Source: UBA4744 sp963707435
GTDB lineage: Bacteria; Actinomycetota; Acidimicrobiia; Spongiisociales; UBA4744
Reading direction: 5' to 3'
Length of the DNA: 64,000 bases
NCBI GenBank assembly: GCA_963707435.1
Contig: CAVPPF010000005.1
Location: forward strand, 124,001-188,000
The translations under genes were made by a program, and so were the position numbers. Below the pieces are notes generated by a model. That model saw nothing but the letters and a program-made list of their open reading frames with translations. It was not told the origin of the DNA and did no database searches. Positions 58,498-64,000 of the stretch are shown piece after piece; position 1 is the first letter of the stretch; every line of letters starts with the position of its first letter.

Positions 58498-59289
58498 ATG
58501 GACCATCCCCCGCTGCCATCGGACATCGTGGTGCTTCCCGATACGGACGTCGAGGGGGCCTGGGAACGGTTCTATCCGTTCGAGGCGCTCCATCATCTCC
58601 ACGAGATCTGCAATCCGATGGGGCACGCTGAATTGTCGGCGGTGCTGGACGGACTGGGCCCGACCGATCGAACCCATGCGATCGACATCGCTTGCGGTCA
58701 CGGCGACCTGCTGATCGACATGGCCGGCCGGGCATCGATCTACGGCGTGGGTGTCGACCTGTCGCCGTGGGTCCTCCTGCGTGCCCGGGCCAGGGCAGCG
58801 AGCGCCGAACTGGCCGGAAGCCTGGAGTGGTGGCTCGGCGAAGGCCACTCGGTCCCGCGGCGGCCGCACTGGGATATCGCCACCTGCCTGGGTGGATCGT
58901 GGATATGGCATGGCTTTGCGGGAACGAGCCGGGCGCTGGCCGGCCGGCTGCAACCCGGCGGACGGTTGGCCGTCGGTGACCTGCGGCTTCGCGATACGGC
59001 TGCCCGGGTAGGCCTCCGCGAGGCCGGGTTGCCCGCTGCCGCAACCCTCACGCGCGAGGAACAGCATGCGATCCTGACCGGGCTCGGCCTCGAGGTGCTC
59101 GGCGAGATCGTCGCTCCGGACGAGGCGTGGGAGGACTACCACCAGACGGTCATCGCCTCAGCAGATGCGTACGCAGGTGAGCACCCCGATGCGGACTACC
59201 GCCACCTGGCCGTCTCCTGGATGGAAGATTTCCAGCGGGACCGCCAGACCCTGGCCTGGTCGGTCTGGATCGCGCGGAAGGAAGGCTAG
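58498..59289 (+). CDS. SAM-dependent methyltransferase
   Basis: A 263-residue class I methyltransferase from ATG 58498. Motif I HAIDIACGHGDLLIDMA (about residues 60-76), motif II region GVGVDLSPWVLLRAR and the later IATCLGGSWIWHG are clear. Substrate unknown; the family context is cyclopropane/small-molecule type. It follows the RND gene across a heptamer array. The frame is open upstream, but the array supplies those codons, so the first ATG after it is used. Confidence 0.75.
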   Translation: MDHPPLPSDIVVLPDTDVEGAWERFYPFEALHHLHEICNPMGHAELSAVLDGLGPTDRTHAIDIACGHGDLLIDMAGRASIYGVGVDLSPWVLLRARARAASAELAGSLEWWLGEGHSVPRRPHWDIATCLGGSWIWHGFAGTSRALAGRLQPGGRLAVGDLRLRDTAARVGLREAGLPAAATLTREEQHAILTGLGLEVLGEIVAPDEAWEDYHQTVIASADAYAGEHPDADYRHLAVSWMEDFQRDRQTLAWSVWIARKEG

Positions 59290-59318
59290 GTACCGGGTCC
59301 CGGTGACGACCGAGGACG

Positions 59319-60164
59319 CTACCCGGGGGTTCCGGCGGACTGCTCGGTGCGCCGGGGTGTTCCCGCCTTGCGCGTCATCGACAGGAAGGCTCCCCCGATC
59401 GGAATCAGGTAGGCGAGATATCCGACCACCATCAACAGCGAGGGATCGGGCCGCCAGCCAAACAGGGACTTGGCAAACTCGCCGGCCAGGCTTGTGTCGG
59501 GATCCAGCACGTTCAGGCTCCACAGAGGATCGACCACGGTGGGCAGCAGGCCGACGACCTGGAACTCGTGAATGCCTTTGGCGATGAGACCGGCCGCGAA
59601 CAGGATGATGAGCACTCCGGTGACCCGGAAGAAGGCCCGTATGTCGATCCTGGTGCCGCCGCGATAGATCAGGTAGCCGATCACCACGGCGGCGGCCAGT
59701 CCGAGTATCCCGCCGACGAGTTGCAGGCGGTCGGCTTCCGTTCCGACGGTGGTCGATATCAAGAACAGAGCGGACTCCAGACCTTCTCGCAGGACGGCGA
59801 AGAAGGCAATGGCGGCCAGAGCTCCTCCTCCCCCCGAGGCCAGCGCCGTGTCGACCTCACCTTCGAGACGTCCCCGAATATGGCGCGCCTGGGAACCCAT
59901 CCAGAAGATCATCCAGGTCAGGAGACCGGCCGCAACCCAGGCCACCACGCCCTCGGCAATCTCCTCGGCCCGATCGTCGAGAGCACCAATCGTCGAGAAG
60001 ATCACAATGCCGGCAATCAGCGACAGAACGGACGCGGAGATCGTGCCCGCCCATACCCACTGCCATTCCCGCCGGCGCCCGATCCGATTGACGTAGGCCA
60101 GCAAGATCCCGACGATCAACGCTGCCTCGACGCCCTCGCGCAACATCACCAAAAATGCGGCCAT
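59319..60164 (-). CDS. efeU: FTR1-family iron permease
   Basis: High-affinity ferrous iron permease, 281 residues from ATG 60164 with GGTGAGGG upstream. The two REGxE motifs are LREGVEAALIVG (Glu10, Glu13) and LREGLESALFL (about residue 128), each in a transmembrane helix, as needed for iron transport. Seven helices are predicted. No efeO or efeB follows in the window. No clear DtxR/IdeR box was seen upstream. Confidence 0.9.
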   Translation of the reverse strand: MAAFLVMLREGVEAALIVGILLAYVNRIGRRREWQWVWAGTISASVLSLIAGIVIFSTIGALDDRAEEIAEGVVAWVAAGLLTWMIFWMGSQARHIRGRLEGEVDTALASGGGGALAAIAFFAVLREGLESALFLISTTVGTEADRLQLVGGILGLAAAVVIGYLIYRGGTRIDIRAFFRVTGVLIILFAAGLIAKGIHEFQVVGLLPTVVDPLWSLNVLDPDTSLAGEFAKSLFGWRPDPSLLMVVGYLAYLIPIGGAFLSMTRKAGTPRRTEQSAGTPG

Positions 60165-60341
60165 ACCCTCACCTGAAGAAAAGTGTGGCTGCAGGGTATT
60201 AGCACTACAGAGATAGGACAAATAGTTTGATCGGGGGGAGCCGGCACACCCTCCGGTGCGAACCGGATCCCGACCTTGCCCCCTACCCGGCCGGGCCGCC
60301 GTCCGATACGATGAACCCAGGTCGCTACCGGGAGTTCTTCG

Positions 60342-60503
60342 ATGACGGACCTCGACAGGCACCGCATCCGGGTTGAAGATCCGGGCTACCCCACCACGAA
60401 CGTCCCCGAGCGGCGCGACTTCCTCGACTGGCTCGGCTGGACGCTGGCCGCCGTGGGATTGATCATCCTGATCATCGCGGTAGCCGTGGTGTTGGGGGGC
60501 TAG
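60342..60503 (+). CDS. Small single-pass membrane protein
   Basis: A 53-residue protein: a charged N-terminus (MTDLDRHRIRVEDPGYP), then one transmembrane helix (WLGWTLAAVGLIILIIAVAV). GGGAG (60329-60333) is 8 bases upstream of ATG 60342. Shared composition with small actinobacterial membrane proteins is the only homology I can suggest. It lies in the gap between the divergent iron permease and the ArsR gene. Confidence 0.6.
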   Translation: MTDLDRHRIRVEDPGYPTTNVPERRDFLDWLGWTLAAVGLIILIIAVAVVLGG

Positions 60504-60598
60504 GAAGCCGGCGGCAGGGCCGCCGCCGTTCCCGTGCGGCGCGCCCGTTCGGCCGCCCGGGCTTGTGCCTGCCGGCGACCCGGGCAACATATGTCGAG

Positions 60599-60612
60599 AG
60601 ATGAATACATCT
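60599..60612 (+). promoter_or_regulatory. Possible ArsR operator
   Basis: AGATG (60599-60603), AATA, CATCT (60608-60612) form a perfect inverted repeat about 37 bases before the ArsR start, in an AT-richer stretch. ArsR proteins often bind such sites in their own promoters. Confidence 0.38.
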
Positions 60613-60648
60613 TTCCTAACCTCCCCCCTTGTGGCATAGTGACCCGTA

Positions 60649-60957
60649 ATGTCAATCGCGCATGAGCTCAACCAACTGCACGCCAGCGTCTGCAAAGGTC
60701 TCGCCGATCCAAAACGTCTCCTGATCATCAATGTGCTGCGCGACGGCGAGATGTCGGTTGGAGACATCTGTGAGGCACTCGACCTTCCGCAAGCAAACGT
60801 CTCTCAGCACCTGGCGATCATGCGAGAGCGCGGCCTGGTCAATGCCCGCAAGGACGGCCAGTTCGTCTTCTATTCGTTGACCACGATGAAGATCGTGGAA
60901 GCGGTCGACCTGCTTCGCCAGGTCATGGCGATGCACTTCGAGGAATCGCCGGTCTAG
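60649..60957 (+). CDS. ArsR-family transcriptional regulator
   Basis: A 102-residue winged-helix protein. The family HTH has GLADPKRLLIINVLRDGEMS and LPQANVSQHLAIMRERGLV, then KDGQFVFYSL in the wing. No CxC metal motif of the ArsR/SmtB type is present, so it may sense redox state or another ligand. No Shine-Dalgarno lies before ATG 60649, and a CATAGT -10-like box ends 8 bases upstream, so the mRNA may be leaderless. It is followed by the convergent cytochrome operon. Confidence 0.88.
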   Translation: MSIAHELNQLHASVCKGLADPKRLLIINVLRDGEMSVGDICEALDLPQANVSQHLAIMRERGLVNARKDGQFVFYSLTTMKIVEAVDLLRQVMAMHFEESPV

Positions 60958-61032
60958 TCCGCAGCTCTCCATCGAGGTTCTGGCGCCCAGTTTGCTCGCG
61001 AGAAGAGCAAACGAGGCGTCACAACGGTCGGT

Positions 61033-61494
61033 TTAGCCGGCCGGGACGCCATCCCTCCAGTCGGGGACGCTCGTCGCGTCGGACTCCAGCGACCGCAGGT
61101 ACGTGGTCAGGGCGACGATCTGTTCTTGCGTGAACGGACCGCCAAAGTCCAGCGAGTACGGGCTCATCTGGGTACCGGGGATACCGGTGGCGATCAGCGA
61201 CTCGATCTGCAGGTCGACTGCCGACTGCAGGAACTCCTTGGAGTTGAGCGTCGGGGCGGTGGCGCCGCCCAGGCCCTCCGCACCGTGGCAACCCGAACAG
61301 GTGAGAGCAAACAACTCCTCACCCTGGGATGCCAGTTCGGTCACCCGACCTTCGGCTGCATCGGCGCGCCGGTCCGGCTCGAGAATCCGATAGATGGGGA
61401 AGGCCAGCACCATGATGACCATCAGCACGAGACCCCATTGCATCCACTTGTTGGTCGATTCCTCCAGGGCGGGATCGGGAGGCCGTTCGGGCAT
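61033..61494 (-). CDS. Membrane-anchored mono-haem cytochrome c
   Basis: A 153-residue cytochrome from ATG 61494, which overlaps the Rieske stop (TGATG). One N-terminal transmembrane helix (WMQWGLVLMVIMVLAFPIYR) anchors it outside. The haem motif CSGCH and an axial Met (likely in TQMSPYS) mark a single c-type haem domain. It is the last gene of the b6c operon and probably accepts electrons from the Rieske protein. Actinobacteria with the usual QcrCAB complex have a di-haem QcrC instead. Confidence 0.88.
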   Translation of the reverse strand: MPERPPDPALEESTNKWMQWGLVLMVIMVLAFPIYRILEPDRRADAAEGRVTELASQGEELFALTCSGCHGAEGLGGATAPTLNSKEFLQSAVDLQIESLIATGIPGTQMSPYSLDFGGPFTQEQIVALTTYLRSLESDATSVPDWRDGVPAG

Positions 61495-62000
61495 CAGTGG
61501 CTCCCCTCCTCGCACGAGGGGCCCCTGACGGGTTCATCGATGGTTTCCGGGGTTCCCATCGGCTCGCCTTCGATCGGGGCCCCCGTGTTGACGATGACCA
61601 GACCGTCGACGATCTCCACCGGATACTGGCTCATGGCTCGCGGAGTTGGCCCTTCTCTGGCTTCCCCCTTGCGGTTGAAGATCGACCCGTGGCAGGGACA
61701 CTCGAACTGGCCCGAAGACTCGCACCAGGGGACCCGGCAGCCGAGATGGGGACAGGTCTCCGAGATGGCGACGACCTCCCCGTCGACCTTGGTCAGATAG
61801 GCCCGGGCGGCAGGAACGGCCACCACGTCGGTCTCGGGAACGGCGTCTGCGGCAATAGTGCGCACTTCTCCGCCGAAACCGGCGGTCTCACCGGGCTGCA
61901 AGATATCCCACGTGGTCCATGCGCCCGCTACACCGATCAGTCCGGCGCCGGCCATCCACCCGCGTTTTAAGAATTCTCTTCGTTCGATTTCTTCGCTCAT
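61494..62000 (-). CDS. Rieske [2Fe-2S] protein with Tat-like signal
   Basis: A 168-residue protein from ATG 62000, overlapping the previous stop (ATGA). The N-terminus (RREFLKRGWMAGAGLIGVAG) is a twin-arginine signal/anchor. The cluster motifs are CPHLGC and CPCHGS, with the disulfide cysteines in place. It should be the mobile high-potential centre of the quinol oxidase part of the complex. The family is the b6f/bc-type Rieske rather than the three-helix actinobacterial QcrA. Confidence 0.92.
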   Translation of the reverse strand: MSEEIERREFLKRGWMAGAGLIGVAGAWTTWDILQPGETAGFGGEVRTIAADAVPETDVVAVPAARAYLTKVDGEVVAISETCPHLGCRVPWCESSGQFECPCHGSIFNRKGEAREGPTPRAMSQYPVEIVDGLVIVNTGAPIEGEPMGTPETIDEPVRGPSCEEGSH

Positions 62001-62518
62001 AGCTCTCCGTACCACTCTTGCCAGGGCCACACCCAGCCCCAGTTGGGACCGCGAAACATGAAGCCGATCAACGTCAGGATGATCCACACCACCATGAACA
62101 CCGTGAAGGTCGCCACAGCCACCTTGCGGAACCGCAGCGATAGCCGGGGATTCCTGTCTATGTAGGGGAGGGCAACCAGACCGATGATGATGGCGCCCGG
62201 TACCAGGACTCCGGCCACCATCGGATGGAAATGACTCAGCAGTTCTTGCAGCGCCGCGAAGTACCAGGGGGCCTTCTCCGGGTTGGGAGTGTCGAGCGGA
62301 TTGGCGATCTCCCGCAGCGGGGCGTTGAAGAACAACGCCAGCAGCAGCACGATGACCATCACGACCAGAGCGGCCACCCCGTGGCGGATCAGCAGGTGAG
62401 GCCACACCATCACCGGTTCTTGCTCGTCGAGAACTTTGCGGTCGCCGCCAGGGGGTTTCCCGGGAACGACGCCCAGCACCCGCTTCCCGTCGACGATGAC
62501 GGGTTCCTGATTACTCAT
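61997..62518 (-). CDS. Cytochrome b subunit IV-like protein
   Basis: A 173-residue protein with three to four transmembrane helices. ATG 62518 is chosen over 62521 for Shine-Dalgarno spacing (AAGGAGG). It corresponds to subunit IV of b6f complexes, i.e. the C-terminal half of cytochrome b. The quinol-site motif, normally PEWY, appears in PEKAPWYFAALQELLSHFHP. It overlaps the b6 gene by 8 bases and the Rieske gene by 4, so all are coupled. Confidence 0.85.
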   Translation of the reverse strand: MSNQEPVIVDGKRVLGVVPGKPPGGDRKVLDEQEPVMVWPHLLIRHGVAALVVMVIVLLLALFFNAPLREIANPLDTPNPEKAPWYFAALQELLSHFHPMVAGVLVPGAIIIGLVALPYIDRNPRLSLRFRKVAVATFTVFMVVWIILTLIGFMFRGPNWGWVWPWQEWYGEL

Positions 62519-63242
62519 CATCGCCTCCTTCCCTGGTGTCGAGCATGGCGTCTTTCCTCCAGCGCCACAAATGGATCGTCAGCAGGACGACCACCGCCAC
62601 CGGCAGCACGGCCACATGCAGAACGTAGAATCGCAGCAGCGTGGCCGAACCGACGGTATCGCCGCCGATCAGGATGCCTTTGATCGTCTCCCCGAGCAGC
62701 GGCACGAAGCCGGCCATCGCCGCTCCGACGGTGACCGCCCAGTAGGCCAGCTGATCCCAGGGGAGCAGATAGCCGGTGAACGAGAGCAGCAGCGTGAGGA
62801 CCAGCAGGATGACCCCGATCACCCAGTTGAACTCCTTGGGCGACTTGTAGGAACCCCGGTAGAACACCCGGGCCATATGGGCGGCCACCACCAGGACCAT
62901 GAGGTGAGCCGACCAACGGTGCACATTGCGGATGTACTGGCCGAACGCCACCTGGGTCTGCAGATTCTGGATGTTGCCGTACGCAGAAGCCGGGGAAGGA
63001 ACGTAGAAGAACATCAAGTAGATGCCCGACACGACCAGCGACCCGAACAGCACGACCGAAGCCACCCCGAGAAACCAGGTGTACCGGAACGTCATCTCCT
63101 TTCGGCGCATCTTCACGGGATAGATGTGCAGGAAGAAGTTGGCCCAGTGGCCGGCCGCCCGGTCCCGTTCGGTTGCCCGGTCGGGCGCCCGCCAGATCGA
63201 TCGGCCGACGGTAGTTTCCCTGACTCGATCCATGACCTTCAT
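62511..63242 (-). CDS. Cytochrome b6-like subunit
   Basis: A 243-residue membrane protein with four helices. Two His pairs bind two b haems: VHRWSAHLMVLVVAAH (13 residues between) and LHVAVLPVAVVVLLTIH (14 between). The 14-residue spacing in the second helix is the b6 type. YLLPWDQLAYWA is the conserved loop. Split b6/subunit IV genes are typical of cyanobacteria and Firmicutes, not of usual actinobacterial QcrB. It starts at ATG 63242, overlapping the upstream gene. Confidence 0.9.
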   Translation of the reverse strand: MKVMDRVRETTVGRSIWRAPDRATERDRAAGHWANFFLHIYPVKMRRKEMTFRYTWFLGVASVVLFGSLVVSGIYLMFFYVPSPASAYGNIQNLQTQVAFGQYIRNVHRWSAHLMVLVVAAHMARVFYRGSYKSPKEFNWVIGVILLVLTLLLSFTGYLLPWDQLAYWAVTVGAAMAGFVPLLGETIKGILIGGDTVGSATLLRFYVLHVAVLPVAVVVLLTIHLWRWRKDAMLDTREGGDDE

Positions 63243-64000
63243 ACCGGTACTCCCACTCCCGTCCAGAGTCCCATCGACAGAGCGTCGGTGGGGCAGCGCT
63301 CGATACAGAGCGCACAGCGGATACAGCTTGTTTCATCCAGGGTCAACGCAGTCCCGGCCGGAAGACCCGGCGCCACCTCTTCGGAGGGGACGAGATCGAT
63401 CAGGTCCAGCGGGCAGACGTCTGCACAGAGCGCGCACAGGACGCACTTCGACGTGTCGAGGAGGATGTTGGCGAAGCAGCGCAAACAGCGTTTGGCTTCA
63501 CACCGTGCCTGATCGGGGGTGAAACCGGTCTCCACCTCGGCCAGGCCGATCCGGCGGTCGGTGGGCAGCGTCGGTACCTCGACCCGTCCGATGCGGTCGT
63601 AGATATCGTCGAGCCGGTGGAATTGCTGGAGTTGCACCATCGTGCCGGGTTGCCGCTCCTCGATGGCTCCGCCGAACGCTTGATGGATCTCGGCGGCGGC
63701 TTTGCGCCCGTCGGCAATGGCGTCGATGAGGGTACGGGGGCCGCGGGCCGCATCACCGCCCGACCACACCATGGGCAGTGAGGTGGCCAGGCTGTCGGCA
63801 CCGACCTGGATCGTGCGGCGCGGGCTGATCTCCGGTCCGTCCTCGCCGAGGGCTTCGACGTCGATGGCCTGCCCGATGGCGAGGATGATCGTGTCCGCCT
63901 CGACGGTGGCCCGGTCGTCTTGATCGAAGGTGGGACTGAACCGCCCGTCCTCGTCGAAGACCGACAGCACTTTGATCGTCTCGAGGCCGGTCACCTTGCC
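63239..64000 (-). CDS. Iron-sulfur FAD oxidoreductase (GltD-like), partial
   Basis: C-terminal 253 codons of a flavoprotein open to the window edge. The visible part has a pyridine-nucleotide/FAD domain end (TIILAIGQ and MVWSGGDAARGPRTLIDAIADG), as in glutamate-synthase small-subunit-like oxidoreductases. A CEAKRCLRC motif and two [4Fe-4S] motifs, CVLCALCADVCP and CIRCALCIERCP, follow. It overlaps the b6 start (ATGA), so it is translated together with the cytochrome complex. The NAD(P)-binding part lies outside the window. It may pass electrons from NAD(P)H or ferredoxin to quinone, but this is inference. Confidence 0.82.
   Translation of the reverse strand, partial: GKVTGLETIKVLSVFDEDGRFSPTFDQDDRATVEADTIILAIGQAIDVEALGEDGPEISPRRTIQVGADSLATSLPMVWSGGDAARGPRTLIDAIADGRKAAAEIHQAFGGAIEERQPGTMVQLQQFHRLDDIYDRIGRVEVPTLPTDRRIGLAEVETGFTPDQARCEAKRCLRCFANILLDTSKCVLCALCADVCPLDLIDLVPSEEVAPGLPAGTALTLDETSCIRCALCIERCPTDALSMGLWTGVGVPV

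Noticed and set aside
60165..60341. Iron-dependent repressor box upstream of the iron permease
   Set aside because: No sequence resembling a DtxR/IdeR palindrome was found in the gap.

Overview
The window is a high-GC stretch of an actinobacterial chromosome. Four things suggest this: the order rpmG, hadAB-like dehydratase, tRNA-Trp, secE, nusG; the actinobacterial rifampicin-region sequence of RpoB; an actinobacterial-type L10 leader; and C/G-ending codons almost throughout. An uncultured Acidimicrobiia-like lineage fits best, but this is inference without any search.

Layout. 1-2368 (minus): rpsL-rpsG-fusA, with fusA cut by the window edge. 2664-14160: an island not usually found here, holding a YczE-like membrane protein, an adenosine/adenine deaminase-family enzyme, and two complete BMP-type nucleoside ABC transporters that face each other tail to tail. 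14332-30577 (minus): the core transcription/translation supercluster, read tRNA-Tyr, tRNA-Thr, tRNA-Met, tuf, rpmG, hadAB-like, ECF sigma/anti-sigma, tRNA-Trp, secE, nusG, rplK, rplA, rplJ, rplL, rpoB, rpoC. 30764-42000: membrane and envelope proteins, a frameshifted htpX, a large secreted subtilase, a lipoprotein, a MidA-type methyltransferase gene broken by a palindromic element, glgB and a DinB-like protein. 42113-52259 (minus): an 11-gene NDH-1 operon nuoA-D,H-N without nuoEFG, with many single-base frameshifts. 52402-60957: haloalkane dehalogenase, a phosphodiesterase-family protein, a zinc-ribbon/septum-formation-type protein, a TetR/RND pair, a methyltransferase, an FTR1 iron permease, a small membrane protein and an ArsR regulator. 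61033-64000 (minus): an operon for a b6-type cytochrome bc complex (split cytochrome b, Tat-type Rieske, mono-haem cytochrome c) led by an iron-sulfur flavoprotein cut by the window edge.

How it works together. Both nucleoside transporters plus the deaminase suggest purine nucleoside salvage. NDH-1 and the b6c complex are successive parts of a quinone-based respiratory chain. The ribosomal and RNA polymerase genes show recognisable promoters and an L10 autoregulatory leader.

The most unusual observations are: arrays with a 7-base period at twelve or more intergenic sites, usually inverted and often lying on stop or start codons; a tuf gene written almost wholly in T/G-ending codons; a ribosomal protein L10 with an acidic tail of about 200 residues; and an iron-sulfur flavoprotein translationally coupled to a b6-type cytochrome complex. 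No CRISPR array, insertion sequence, prophage or rRNA gene was seen.
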